A DNA stretch of 64,000 nucleotides from Exilibacterium tricleocarpae (GCF_007004655.1 NZ_ML660094.1:186001-250000), one strand, 5' to 3'; positions 1-8,362 are shown, numbered from the stretch's first letter. The notes: generated by a model from the letters alone, not told the origin. A program made the numbers and translations.

Positions 1-1
1 C

Positions 2-703
2 ATCCTTCGCGTTGAAGGCAAGCGCATTGTGGTCAATCGGGAACCGGAACTATTGGAGTTGATGGCAGCTACGCCAGATTCTCCGGAAGAACTTGATCAT
101 GCCAGTGCTGCGAAGTTATTTGGCGACGCCCATAAAGGGGGGAGGCAGAAACAGTTTGCCATATTGGTACGATCCAGAGGGGATTGCGTGTGGAGGCGTT
201 TGGATTCTGACGTCAGTGTGTCGGTGTCTGACATTTGCGATAAAACAGGCATAGCTTCAATAGTGATAGAGCCGAGTGATGATTGGTACAGTGATGAGAC
301 AATTGCCTTTGTAGAGAATGACTTCTGCCTATGGAATTGTCAGCGGTTTCCATTGCCCGAGGAAGTTACCTCAGTCATTGCTTATCACGGTATGGCAGAT
401 TCACGGTTGATTGATTGGCTTGGATTCCGAAAGCGAGCGCCGAAAGTTTTTTGGTGTCCTGATTATGATTATGTGGGATTGAATAATTATTTGAGAGCCA
501 GCACGAAAGCTGATGTTCAGTTGTGGGTGCCTCCGACATTCGACTTATTGTTGGAATCGACGGCTGTTAATCCAGAGCGGCTTCGAAAACAAAAACATCT
601 AGTGGAGAGCCTTCGTCAATCTAATGATCCTGATGTGCAAAAGGTGTTGTCTTCATTGATGGCTGCGGGTGGCGGAATTGATCATGAGGCATTCATCGAA
701 TGA
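2..703 (+). CDS. Toprim-domain protein, JetD/DUF2220-like, C-terminal part (5' end outside window)
   Basis: The reading frame is already open at the window edge (codons from base 2), so only the C-terminal part of the protein is visible; an internal GTG at 29 is probably not the start. A Toprim-like pattern can be read: FVEN (acidic E followed by N), a glycine in AYHGM, then PDYDYVGL, which matches the DxDxxG metal-binding step of Toprim folds. The end GGGIDHEAFIE resembles the C-terminus of JetD/DUF2220 nucleases. In Wadjet/Mks systems such a subunit cuts plasmid DNA presented by an SMC-like complex, and its gene is the last of the operon; the other genes would lie to the left of base 1. Placement next to toxin-antitoxin modules fits a defence island. 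The family call is from motifs only; a stand-alone Toprim protein is the alternative. Confidence 0.5.
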   Translation: MLRVEGKRIVVNREPELLELMAATPDSPEELDHASAAKLFGDAHKGGRQKQFAILVRSRGDCVWRRLDSDVSVSVSDICDKTGIASIVIEPSDDWYSDETIAFVENDFCLWNCQRFPLPEEVTSVIAYHGMADSRLIDWLGFRKRAPKVFWCPDYDYVGLNNYLRASTKADVQLWVPPTFDLLLESTAVNPERLRKQKHLVESLRQSNDPDVQKVLSSLMAAGGGIDHEAFIE

Positions 704-882
704 AATGTATAAAGTTGGGAGATGCATCACTGTCCTTGGTAGGCGGAAGGCGAATGAAGTGACCCGGGAAGTGCCTATGAAACCTAGGTCAGTCCATAAT
801 TCCGTTTAAAGAATCTAATAGTTTTGACTAGGTTGATAACCTTTTGAAAAAAATAATGTCCGAAATTGGCCGAAAGCGAACG

Positions 883-1305
883 TCAGCCTACTACCCACGG
901 ATTCAACAACTCCACTTTAGTCGCCACAAAATCATCAACATTCCGAGTAACAACCGTTATGCCATGAACCAATGCCGTTGCGGCAATCAATGCATCTCGA
1001 TCTGAACGAGGGTCAGGCACATGGAGCCTGGCGCAGCATTGTGCAACAGCCGTGTCCACAGGCAGTATGCGCTCTGAAAAAGCGGGCAATACATGGGTAT
1101 TAAGCCAGGAGCGTAATACGGCGCCCTGCGTAGGGTCTCGGCGTTCAATCAACAGAACACCGGTTTCAAGCTCCATAATGCTTATAACAGACAAGAAGAG
1201 GCTTGATGTTGCAACCTTATCTGCCCAGGCCAAGACATTTTTATCGATTTTGCCTGATTTGGCTTTCCTCAGTTCGGAAACAACATTGGTATCGAGCAAG
1301 TACAT
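883..1305 (-). CDS. PIN-domain toxin, VapC/FitB-like
   Basis: 140-residue PIN-domain ribonuclease. The N-terminus MYLLDTNVVSELR supplies the first acidic metal ligand (LDTN), IMELETG the second, and the DRDALIAATALVHG stretch followed by VVTRNVDDF the last acidic pair, as is usual in VapC/FitB toxins that cut tRNA or rRNA. The start codon shares one base with the stop codon of the upstream antitoxin gene (TAATG), so translation is coupled. Length and motif order are normal and the gene looks intact. The antitoxin partner is Phd/YefM-like rather than VapB-like, a combination seen often enough to be unremarkable. Confidence 0.9.
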   Translation of the reverse strand: MYLLDTNVVSELRKAKSGKIDKNVLAWADKVATSSLFLSVISIMELETGVLLIERRDPTQGAVLRSWLNTHVLPAFSERILPVDTAVAQCCARLHVPDPRSDRDALIAATALVHGITVVTRNVDDFVATKVELLNPWVVG

Positions 1306-1562
1306 TATGAAAGGTCTGCTGGTCGATAGAGTTCTTTCCCTAGTTTGGGGGCTTCAAACTCAATCTCGGCGGCATCCGGCATGGCCAGTAAATCAACGAT
1401 ACTTGTCTCCTTATCAGAGATTTTTTGATATTCCTCGATGCTGAGTAATACATGTGCTGGTTGGCCACGGTCAGTGATAAATACAGGCCCATTCAATGCT
1501 TCTCGCTTGGCCTTGCTTACATCCTGGTTGAATTCTCGACTGGTGAGGGTGGTAATAGTCAT
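1305..1562 (-). CDS. Antitoxin, Phd/YefM family
   Basis: 85-residue antitoxin. The N-terminal half (TSREFNQDVSKAKREAL, then GPVFITDRGQPAHVLLSIEEYQKI) is the typical Phd/YefM DNA-binding and dimerisation fold; the acidic, proline-containing C-terminus (AAEIEFEAPKLGKELY) would wrap around the PIN toxin encoded immediately downstream. An AGGAGG ribosome-binding site lies at 1569-1574 on the minus strand, seven bases before the ATG. Two palindrome-related sites upstream (1589-1645) are likely operators for autorepression. Intact, normal length. Confidence 0.88.
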   Translation of the reverse strand: MTITTLTSREFNQDVSKAKREALNGPVFITDRGQPAHVLLSIEEYQKISDKETSIVDLLAMPDAAEIEFEAPKLGKELYRPADLS

Positions 1563-1588
1563 GGTAAACCTCCTATCAGACTCCGATT

Positions 1589-1645
1589 GTAGGCACGTTA
1601 CTACAAAAGTAGGCGAGCAGCAAATTTTTGTAGGTACGTACCTAC
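1589..1645. promoter_or_regulatory. Operator pair for the Phd/PIN module
   Basis: Bases 1630-1645 read GTAGGTACGTACCTAC, a perfect 16-base palindrome. Bases 1589-1604 (GTAGGCACGTTACTAC) are an imperfect copy 41 bases away, and a third half-site GTAGGC begins at 1609. The sites sit 27-84 bases upstream of the antitoxin start, where Phd/YefM antitoxins normally bind to repress their own operon. Binding is inferred, the palindromes are seen. Confidence 0.65.
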
Positions 1646-1820
1646 ATTAATATCATAATGAGAGTAAATGCACCTATTTGAGTTGACTAGAGCTTAGGAG
1701 TCTTGCCACACTTTTTGCCGCATTTAGTGTGAATCGATGTGATGTGTAGGAGATGATAAACAGAAAAAATCCTTTAAAATCAATACTATATCTACACCAT
1801 GCTTCACCACAAAACACCCA

Positions 1821-1851
1821 AATCTGGATTCGAGTCCCGTCCGGTTCGCCA
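1821..1851 (+). other. tRNA 3'-end-like fragment (possible attachment-site remnant)
   Basis: The segment contains TTCGAGTCCC followed by CCGGTTCGCCA, which looks like a T-loop and acceptor arm ending in CCA. No D-arm or anticodon arm can be read upstream and the base before TTCGAGT breaks the usual G-C pair, so it is not a working tRNA. Integrases that use tRNA genes leave such 3' fragments at the far end of an island. A similar fragment lies at 15280-15308 and both are followed by TATTCTTA. Confidence 0.35.
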
Positions 1852-1874
1852 TTATTCTTATTTAAAATCAATAG

Positions 1875-1909
1875 GTTAGGTGTTTTTACCTAATTCCTGT
1901 CCAGTTTTT
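1875..1909 (+). repeat. Direct repeat, left copy (35 bp), partner at 2876-2910
   Basis: Bases 1875-1909 and 2876-2910 agree at 32 of 35 positions, with the last 20 identical (CTAATTCCTGTCCAGTTTTT). They lie exactly 1001 bases apart and bracket the FitA-like/PIN module. The left copy is followed by a second GTCCAGTTTTT. This spacing around a toxin-antitoxin cassette suggests the cassette moved or was duplicated as a unit. Confidence 0.7.
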
Positions 1910-2065
1910 GTCCAGTTTTTTTAAAGCGTCTATTTTGACGAGTTCTAAATTGTCGTCTTCGGACTTGGTGTATTTCGCATAGGTGCTGAAAAACCTTTCT
2001 ACGATGTGGCCCAATTGTTGGTAGAGAAAGCCAACGAGCTAATTTCGGTGTCCTTTAAATAGCGA

Positions 2066-2098
2066 GATATCATAGATATTTTAGATATCCATGATATC
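2066..2098. promoter_or_regulatory. Inverted-repeat operator of the FitA-like/PIN module
   Basis: GATATCAT at 2066-2073 is the exact reverse complement of ATGATATC at 2091-2098; between them AGATAT occurs twice. The site lies 28-60 bases before the antitoxin start. Ribbon-helix-helix antitoxins of the FitA type bind inverted repeats of this size to repress their operon, so this is the probable operator. Confidence 0.6.
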
Positions 2099-2125
2099 AT
2101 CCGTTATCAATGTAGAGAGGTGCTT

Positions 2126-2365
2126 ATGACTGATATTCTAATCCGTGATATTGATGAGGCCCTGGATAAGGCATTAAAGGTAAGAGCGATAGAGCATGGC
2201 CGCACTCGTGAGGCCGAGATCAAGGACATTTTGAGGGCTGTGATTTCCGCAGGCCCCAAGAAACGCTCACTGGTTGACGCCATAATGGATATTCCAAAAC
2301 TGGAAGCCGATGTGGATCATTTGTTTGAACGGTCCGGCAGCTCCGCCCGCCCTATGGATAAGTGA
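2126..2365 (+). CDS. Ribbon-helix-helix antitoxin, FitA-like
   Basis: 79-residue antitoxin from the ATG at 2126 (MTDILIRDIDEALDKAL), preceded by GAGAGG at 2115-2120 with five bases of spacing; an in-frame GTG at 2120 overlaps that ribosome-binding site and is rejected as the start. ILIRDIDEALDKALKVRA followed by HGRTREAEIKDILRAVI is the ribbon-helix-helix signature of FitA/VapB-type antitoxins. The C-terminal part (VDAIMDIPKLEADVDHLFER) would contact the PIN toxin. The stop codon overlaps the toxin start (GTGA), so the two are co-translated. Confidence 0.85.
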   Translation: MTDILIRDIDEALDKALKVRAIEHGRTREAEIKDILRAVISAGPKKRSLVDAIMDIPKLEADVDHLFERSGSSARPMDK

Positions 2366-2790
2366 TCGTGTATTTATTGGATACCAATGTGATATCACAG
2401 CTTGCTAAACGCCAGCCCGACACTGGCGTTGTGACTTTTATGAAAAAGGCTAAAAAGGAAAAGTCTACACTGTATTTGTCCGCTTTGACCATTGGTGAAA
2501 TTAACAAGGGCATTGCCAAACTCGCTCGCTACAATGACCATCAACAAGCCGACAAACTAAGGCAATGGCAAGAGCGGTTAATAACAGATTTTGTTGATTC
2601 TTTATTGTCGGTAGATGTTGATACATCGATCATCTGGGGAGAGGTATTGGCGGCAACCGATGATACCAATGCTATTGATAAACTGATTGCGGCAACGGCG
2701 TTACAGTATGATTTAACCTTGGTGACACGCAATATTGATCATGTGAAGGGTACGGGTGCCAAATGTGTCAATCCGTTTATCTCGGTATAA
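2362..2790 (+). CDS. PIN-domain toxin, FitB/VapC-like
   Basis: 142-residue PIN ribonuclease. Acidic residues expected of the active site are in place: YLLDTNVIS at the start, TIGEINKG in the middle, and NAIDKLIAATALQYDLTLVTRNIDH near the end. The start is taken as the GTG at 2362, whose last bases form the antitoxin stop codon (four-base overlap); a second GTG two codons later is also possible. It is a different branch from the PIN toxin at 883-1305, so the two modules are not recent duplicates of each other. Confidence 0.88.
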   Translation: MIVYLLDTNVISQLAKRQPDTGVVTFMKKAKKEKSTLYLSALTIGEINKGIAKLARYNDHQQADKLRQWQERLITDFVDSLLSVDVDTSIIWGEVLAATDDTNAIDKLIAATALQYDLTLVTRNIDHVKGTGAKCVNPFISV

Positions 2791-2875
2791 TATGTATTAG
2801 CTGGGATGTGACCTTGCAGAGATTGTCTGATTAGACCGCGACTCTTACACCTAAAAGCGGGAGGCTTACAAATTA

Positions 2876-2910
2876 GTTAGCTGGTTTTAGCTAATTCCTG
2901 TCCAGTTTTT
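2876..2910 (+). repeat. Direct repeat, right copy (35 bp), partner at 1875-1909
   Basis: Right-hand copy of the repeat bracketing the FitA-like/PIN cassette. The rest of 2791-3074 has no gene that I can support. Confidence 0.7.
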
Positions 2911-3074
2911 TCCTAACCGCTAATTTTAGGCGGCTTCGGTGAGCCCGTTTTGCCGGCCAAACGGCTCTAAATTCCTGTCATTCACGCGCCCAAAATTTGC
3001 CGCACTCAGGCCCCACCCTTTGCACTGTTGAGGGAAATAAATTTAAAGAAACTAATAACGTCAGAACCAGACAA

Positions 3075-3311
3075 TTAAATATGCAATAAACGACTTAGCC
3101 ACGGGGGAATAGATTGGGCCTTTTTATGCAACAGCCCATTGCGATACCCTGCAACACGATTAATTGTGGCACTGCTTCCGGTTAACTCTTTAGCAATGGC
3201 GTCGGGTTCAACAACAGTAAGAAAGGGATGGTGGCGTCGATAGCCTGAGGTGAAAGTACTTTTCCCGGCACCATTGGGACCAGCTACCAGAAAGAAAAGC
3301 GGCTTAGACAT
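3075..3311 (-). pseudogene. Truncated zeta-toxin-like P-loop kinase
   Basis: The N-terminus FFLVAGPNGAGKSTFTSGY holds a perfect Walker A motif and continues VVEPDAIAKEL, the expected start of zeta-type kinases (ATP-dependent UDP-sugar or nucleotide kinases used as toxins). After about residue 55 the sequence (GYRNGLLHKKAQSIPP) stops resembling the family and the frame ends at 78 residues, against roughly 190 in complete members. The catalytic and substrate-binding C-terminal part is missing, so this is read as a pseudogene broken by deletion or frameshift. Its small upstream partner (3338-3562) is still open. Confidence 0.75.
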
Positions 3312-3337
3312 ACAAGTTCCTTTTGCTTAAGCCGTTA

Positions 3338-3562
3338 TTATCGATTGCCTGTGCGAATGCGATTCTTGGCTTGGGCTGTTTCCCGCCGGGCTCTTTCTGA
3401 GTCTTCACGGCCCTGTTTGTTCATCAGTGCAATATTTTCAAGCTGCTCGGCGAAACGGCACATATCCCGCTCGGCCTGGGGGTGAGGTTTACTCGTTGGT
3501 CTTCGGACAGCCGTCAGCATCCAGACATGGGCCGCCAAGTGAATGCGTAAAAATCGGACCAT
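3338..3562 (-). CDS. Small partner of the zeta-like gene, putative antitoxin remnant
   Basis: 74 codons, ending 26 bases before the start of the truncated zeta-like gene on the same strand. The C-terminal half (FAEQLENIALMNKQGREDSERARRETAQA, given here as key stretches FAEQLENIAL and EDSERARRETA) is charged and helical, as in small antitoxin-like proteins found just upstream of zeta-type genes. The N-terminal third (MVRFLRIHLAAHVWML) does not look like part of the same fold and may come from a frameshift or a wrong start. With the toxin broken, the gene probably has no remaining partner here. Confidence 0.4.
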   Translation of the reverse strand: MVRFLRIHLAAHVWMLTAVRRPTSKPHPQAERDMCRFAEQLENIALMNKQGREDSERARRETAQAKNRIRTGNR

Positions 3563-3621
3563 CCTAAGTCTCCGAAGCGAATATCAAATATAAAAAAGTG
3601 ATTTTCACAAATTACACGTTT

Positions 3622-4827
3622 TTAAGTTGATGAAGCGAAAACCGGTAGCACGCGTTCTTCGATCAGCTCTAAAGTCTTATCGTCTATGCCTCGCGCGCGA
3701 GCAGTAATAGCAATAACCAAATTCAGATCTTCGATCGATATCACATACTGACCACCACCGCCCCAGGCAAGCTTTACCACATACTTTTTATCGTCGACCT
3801 TCATATCGGTTCGCCAGAAAAAATATCCGTAAGCGAAATTGGAGAAATCGAAATCATCGTCAACGGGCTGCGCGACTTTGCTGGTCGCCTTATCGATAAA
3901 TTCTTTCGGGATCAATTGCTGGTCATTCCATTTACCCTTGTTGATTACCAAGCTCCCCCACTTGACCATATCGCGCGAAGTCATCATGGCTCCAGACGCC
4001 GTTTCGGGCACACCACTGACGCTATTCGTCCAGTGATAAATCTTGATCGCCATTTTGTCGAGCAACTCATTTTTGATAAAATCACCAGCGGAACCGGGAA
4101 CTACAGCATCCAGAACCAGCATTACAATGCTTGGGTCGGAGGCCTGGTACAAGTAGGTTTGAGAATCAGAAGAAATCGGCTTGCTATGAGTCAAATAAGT
4201 TTGAACCAGCTTTTGCCCTCTTAACTGTTCAGGGTTTTTCAATAAAGCTCTGAGCTTACCTCTTTCGATACGAACACCAGAGCGCATACTCATCAAATGA
4301 TGAAGCGTGATACGGTTCGCACCTTCGACCAATTGCTTTCTATCCAATTCTTTGAAAAATGTGACCACAGGTTTGTCTAAATCCGCCATAGTCAGGTAAC
4401 CCAACTGTATCGCCCGCCCTACCGCTAAAGCCGTGTAGGCTTTTGTCGCCGACGCTTGATAGTGAGGCAAATTGACACGACCGTGCGAATAGTAGGACTC
4501 AAACACGAGCTTATTGTTTTGGGCTATTAGCAGACTGTCATAAGGGTCGTGCTGATTATCGGCAATCTCCAGGGCCAGCTTATTAACAGTATCCTTTTCG
4601 GCACCGAGTTCACCGACAGAAATGCCATCTTTTCTATCAGCCGGCGCCGCGTCGATAAAAGCTTTTTCAAGTGGCGATATGGTTTTATCCAGGCTGGGAA
4701 AATCACTATTACTATCGAGCCCGTTTATTTCCGGTGCCAGGTTGTCATCTGCTCCGGCGAAATAGCTTATGCTACTGAGTAAGCTGACAGCGATTAGATT
4801 CATAATTTTTAAACTTGTAATCATCAT
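3622..4827 (-). CDS. Secreted serine hydrolase, class C beta-lactamase-like
   Basis: 401 residues with an N-terminal hydrophobic segment (MNLIAVSLLSSISYFAGA) that reads as a signal peptide. The S-x-x-K catalytic motif is SATK in HYQASATKAYTAL, the second motif position is occupied by YLYQASD, and WGGGGQY near the C-terminus takes the place of the KTG/HTG box. This is the arrangement of the large class C/EstB/serine hydrolase family, which includes peptidases and esterases as well as beta-lactamases. The divergent third motif argues against true beta-lactamase activity. The gene is 68 bases downstream of the esterase gene at 4896-5717 and probably in the same operon. Substrate unknown. Confidence 0.85.
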   Translation of the reverse strand: MMITSLKIMNLIAVSLLSSISYFAGADDNLAPEINGLDSNSDFPSLDKTISPLEKAFIDAAPADRKDGISVGELGAEKDTVNKLALEIADNQHDPYDSLLIAQNNKLVFESYYSHGRVNLPHYQASATKAYTALAVGRAIQLGYLTMADLDKPVVTFFKELDRKQLVEGANRITLHHLMSMRSGVRIERGKLRALLKNPEQLRGQKLVQTYLTHSKPISSDSQTYLYQASDPSIVMLVLDAVVPGSAGDFIKNELLDKMAIKIYHWTNSVSGVPETASGAMMTSRDMVKWGSLVINKGKWNDQQLIPKEFIDKATSKVAQPVDDDFDFSNFAYGYFFWRTDMKVDDKKYVVKLAWGGGGQYVISIEDLNLVIAITARARGIDDKTLELIEERVLPVFASST

Positions 4828-4895
4828 CTATCCTAAACTCAATTTTCTAAAATTTAATGTCAAAAGACCGTTTAATATCGCATGAATAATGCCGA

Positions 4896-5717
4896 TTAGG
4901 GTTTGAGTCGGTCCGCCAGCCAGTAGATGCTGCGAACCGATGTTTTTGGAAAAGCCGTAGTATGGTCAGCTGATTCAATGACCGCTGACTCCAGGGATAA
5001 ATTGGCAATTTTACGGCTTTTTAGTTGACTGACGAATATCGCTACCTTGTCGCTCAGCTTCTCTTCTAAGGCGCCGTGAGAAATAAAAACATTCGTCTGC
5101 TTTAGCAGGTCTTTTGAGACTTTATGAGAACCGGGTTCAAACAGTGAAGTTAGATAAGGACCAAACCATGGACTACCGATAATGTAATTTTTAAATGTAT
5201 CCGGTTGGCTAAGCAAGGTATAGGCGCCAAAAAGCCCACCGACCGAGTAGCCGAAATAAGTGCGGTTATCTGGGTTCGCGCGGTAACTGCTTTCGATATA
5301 CTTGATGACCTCACTTCGGAGAAATGTGAGATACTTATGGGCCTCACCTTTGCTATCTTTGCCCAGCGCCGGCACCAGGTCCCGACCTCTGCTCGACCAT
5401 TCATGTTTTGCCGCTGCTAAGTTTTTCTGCCAGGTGATACCGACTAAAATGGCGTCTTCGATCACATATTCTACAGTTGCGGAGAGTATTTCAACGTGCC
5501 ACATGGCGTCGGTAAAATAAATAACCGGGTGCTTTTTGTCGCCACTTTTATCATAGCCCCCGGGTAATTTAATCAACAGCTCATATTCTCTACCGGTGTT
5601 GGGATCCTGAATGGGTACTACCTGGATTCGGGGCAATTCCAGGGACTTCTGCTCGCCTGCCTTAAGGGTTGTTAAAGGTAGCAGAAAGAGAAAGACGACT
5701 AGTAAACGCTTTTTCAT
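4896..5717 (-). CDS. Secreted esterase, alpha/beta hydrolase (esterase D/IroE-like)
   Basis: 273 residues from MKKRLLVVFLFLLPLTTLKAG, a clear signal peptide; the open frame extends upstream to 5795 and includes another ATG at 5729, but the signal sequence places the start at 5717 or 5729. YFGYSVGGLFGAY holds the nucleophile serine in GYSVGG and ESADHTTAF the catalytic histidine. The family (PF00756 type) contains enterobactin-type esterases and other periplasmic carboxylesterases. It is divergent from the CadC-like regulator at 5951, with about 230 bases between the starts, and followed by a second secreted hydrolase, which suggests a small regulated hydrolase operon. Substrate not predictable. 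Confidence 0.82.
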   Translation of the reverse strand: MKKRLLVVFLFLLPLTTLKAGEQKSLELPRIQVVPIQDPNTGREYELLIKLPGGYDKSGDKKHPVIYFTDAMWHVEILSATVEYVIEDAILVGITWQKNLAAAKHEWSSRGRDLVPALGKDSKGEAHKYLTFLRSEVIKYIESSYRANPDNRTYFGYSVGGLFGAYTLLSQPDTFKNYIIGSPWFGPYLTSLFEPGSHKVSKDLLKQTNVFISHGALEEKLSDKVAIFVSQLKSRKIANLSLESAVIESADHTTAFPKTSVRSIYWLADRLKP

Positions 5718-5950
5718 GTCGATGTTCATACCGTTACATATGATCCGAGAAGCGCTCAATATAAATAAACTGGCTTTAAAATACCTGACGTCCATCTGAC
5801 TTTTAGATGACGTTGTGCTGACGCCATTTAACGCTTAGTTATCAAGTAGTTACAAATTCAGCTTTAGCTGTAATCAGAGTTTATGCTAGTATCGGCTTCA
5901 GGTTTTGATCTCACTTTCCAGCATCAAATTTCGTCCAGGTAAGCACATCG

Positions 5951-8113
5951 ATGGCTTTACAGTATTGGGTGGGTGACTTTTTCGTCGACTTGTCCAGGAA
6001 TCAAGTCACCCGAAACGGGCAATCTCAAACGATTCCCCCAAAAGCCCTCGCCGTTTTAACATATCTGGCGAAACACCAACGAAAAGTCGTGAGCCACGAC
6101 GAGTTACTCGCCGGAGTCTGGCCCGATACGATAGTCACGCCAAACACGCTGCAGAGAAGTATCGCGCAACTCAGAAAAGCGCTGGGCGGAGATCGAAAAT
6201 TACAATCATATATTAAAACTCACGCCAAACAGGGTTATAGCCTGGAATGCGATATTGTCTGGCAAGGTGACTCGGACGCCAAAGGTGGATCAGCGCCATA
6301 TGGAGAGGTCGCCTCTTCTGCTTCCGCTGAACCCCAAGTAAACGAAAAACCTGAGAAACCGGATCATCAGCCCAAGGTTCGTAAACCAAGCAGACATCTA
6401 ATCATTGCTATTATAGGATTCGCATTTTTGGGTTTTGTTGGGTTCAAATTTAATGCGCCCAAGCAGAGTTCGCAGCTCGTCTTTGACAGGTTACAGTCGA
6501 TAACCGCGACCGACCATAAAGAATTTAACGCCGCTTACTCGCCCGACGGGCAATACATTCTGTTTCATCGCTATTTAGATAAACTCTGTGTCAATAAAAT
6601 CTGGGCCAGGAATATACACACCCAAAAAGAAATTCAATTAACCGCGGACTGGGGCACTTACGGACGCCATACATTATCGCCCGACGGCAAGGCACTCGTA
6701 TTTATTTCAGCGGAGGATTGCACCAAACCAGTAACCCAGAACGTGTGTTACGATCTGGTGAGTTTGGATTTCCAAAAGGCTATAGAGAGCCCACAGTCGC
6801 CAACCGTTTTAATGCGCTGTAAAAACTCCGAAATTAGAAATCCCGTATGGTTAAACGACAATAACCTCGCCATTTTGCAAAAGTTGTCCAATCGTTGGCA
6901 GTTGATCAATTATTCAATCAGTGATAATACGAGTCACGTCCTTTACGAGTTGGATGATGGAAATTTAGTCGACTTTGATTACTCGAATAGCGAAGGTTTA
7001 ATCGCCATAACCAGCAATCGCCAGGACGGTCGACTTTATTTGGATCTGCTTAATCATGGCAGGCAAATTTTGTCCAGTCACCCGGTAGATTACCCAGATG
7101 AAATACCGGAACACATGAATATTTACCCTAATTTTTCCCCATTAGAAAGGCGGTTAATCTTCAGCACAGGTCGACGACTCTTCTCTCTGTCTTATGACGG
7201 CAAAGTCAACAAGATCGACTTACCCCTGGACCAACCTGTCGGCTCGCCAAATTTTCATCCGCACGGGCAAAGGGCGCTCTTGATTAAGGGTCGGTACGAT
7301 AGTGATATCGCATCGATTCCACTGAGTCAGCCTGAACTAATCAGCGCGCTGGTAGAGGCAGACGTCAGTGAAATCTATCCAAGCACAACGCGGTCGGTTT
7401 TGGGAGAGGACAATGGCGTTTTCCAGCCCAATGGCAATTTGATCGGATTTAGCTCTGAACGCTCTGGTGAGGACCAGGTATGGGTAGCCGATGGCCGGGA
7501 TTTACGGCAACTCACCCAGTTTCAGATGGATACCACTATTTATGGAATGGACTGGGCGGCCGACGGTCAAAGCATTCTGGTAAACGCTAACAAAAAACTC
7601 ACTCAGGTTTTTCTGGATGGCGGCAAAAGAGACTTTTTATTAGCGCATCCTGTTACCCGGCTATTTCAGTGGGATAGTGAAAATAACAACGCGTTATTAT
7701 CTATGAAAATTAAAGGGATAACGAAGTTCGCAGAAGTTAATTTAAATCGTTTGGAAGTTACGGTCATCAACGAAAAACAGATTAACTGGGCGCAAAAAAG
7801 CGACGACGGTCGACTAATTTACATGGACCGTATGAACCGATTCTGGCAGCCTGGTCCCGCAGAAGATCAACTCATTGAAAAGCTGGTCGTCCAGGGGAGT
7901 GAAAAAAGATTTGTTATCAAAGATAATATAATTTACGCAATTAATCGCAACAATCAATTGTGGTCGTATAACCTTAATACTGACGACTTTAATCTAATTA
8001 GAGAAATGCATAAGGACGTTGATTATCTAACGGATATTAATCAGACAAATCTGCTTATTACCTATGTTGTTTCAGCAAAAAAAGAAGTGGCAGAACTTTT
8101 TTTGCGCGAATAA
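5951..8113 (+). CDS. CadC-like membrane transcription regulator with beta-propeller sensor domain
   Basis: 720 residues. Residues 1-100 form an OmpR/CadC winged helix (VGDFFVDLSRNQVTRNG, PKALAVLTYLAKH, then NTLQRSIAQLRKALGG and IKTHAKQGYSL). A low-complexity linker follows, then one transmembrane helix at about 149-168 (HLIIAIIGFAFLGFVGF). The rest is a series of PD40/TolB-like propeller blades, for example AAYSPDGQYILF, LSPDGKALVFIS and MDWAADGQSILVN. Such proteins bind DNA in the cytoplasm and sense something in the periplasm. The gene is divergent from the esterase/serine hydrolase pair, which is its most likely target. The ligand is unknown. Confidence 0.88.
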   Translation: MALQYWVGDFFVDLSRNQVTRNGQSQTIPPKALAVLTYLAKHQRKVVSHDELLAGVWPDTIVTPNTLQRSIAQLRKALGGDRKLQSYIKTHAKQGYSLECDIVWQGDSDAKGGSAPYGEVASSASAEPQVNEKPEKPDHQPKVRKPSRHLIIAIIGFAFLGFVGFKFNAPKQSSQLVFDRLQSITATDHKEFNAAYSPDGQYILFHRYLDKLCVNKIWARNIHTQKEIQLTADWGTYGRHTLSPDGKALVFISAEDCTKPVTQNVCYDLVSLDFQKAIESPQSPTVLMRCKNSEIRNPVWLNDNNLAILQKLSNRWQLINYSISDNTSHVLYELDDGNLVDFDYSNSEGLIAITSNRQDGRLYLDLLNHGRQILSSHPVDYPDEIPEHMNIYPNFSPLERRLIFSTGRRLFSLSYDGKVNKIDLPLDQPVGSPNFHPHGQRALLIKGRYDSDIASIPLSQPELISALVEADVSEIYPSTTRSVLGEDNGVFQPNGNLIGFSSERSGEDQVWVADGRDLRQLTQFQMDTTIYGMDWAADGQSILVNANKKLTQVFLDGGKRDFLLAHPVTRLFQWDSENNNALLSMKIKGITKFAEVNLNRLEVTVINEKQINWAQKSDDGRLIYMDRMNRFWQPGPAEDQLIEKLVVQGSEKRFVIKDNIIYAINRNNQLWSYNLNTDDFNLIREMHKDVDYLTDINQTNLLITYVVSAKKEVAELFLRE

Positions 8114-8362
8114 AACACTTCACACTCCTTGCGCCACACTAAAGGGATGCATTTAATTCACAGTAGTGTCTCCATAGGTTAGTGTTTGCACCCTTCGTTT
8201 GCCAAGAAGTGATGCGGCATCCCGACTTTTGCTTTTTTAAGATCTCTCACTCTGCAGTGTCCGGAGCGAACGATCTGCCCTTCTTGCTGCGGTGTGAGTC
8301 TGGATCGATATAGGGTATCCTTACCCTACTTTAATCGACATCTGAATATGGGGTTATCATCA
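8114..8362 (+). other. Intergenic region
   Basis: About 250 bases between the CadC-like gene and the secreted protein gene. An in-frame ATG at 8294 exists but the signal peptide sets the start of the next gene at 8363. No repeat or RNA gene recognised. Confidence 0.4.

Noticed and set aside
1821-1851. Complete tRNA gene
   Set aside because: Only the T-arm and acceptor end can be read, with a broken T-stem pair; no anticodon arm upstream.
1674-1871. 65-codon minus-strand frame
   Set aside because: Runs across the tRNA-like fragment; low-complexity and without ribosome-binding site.
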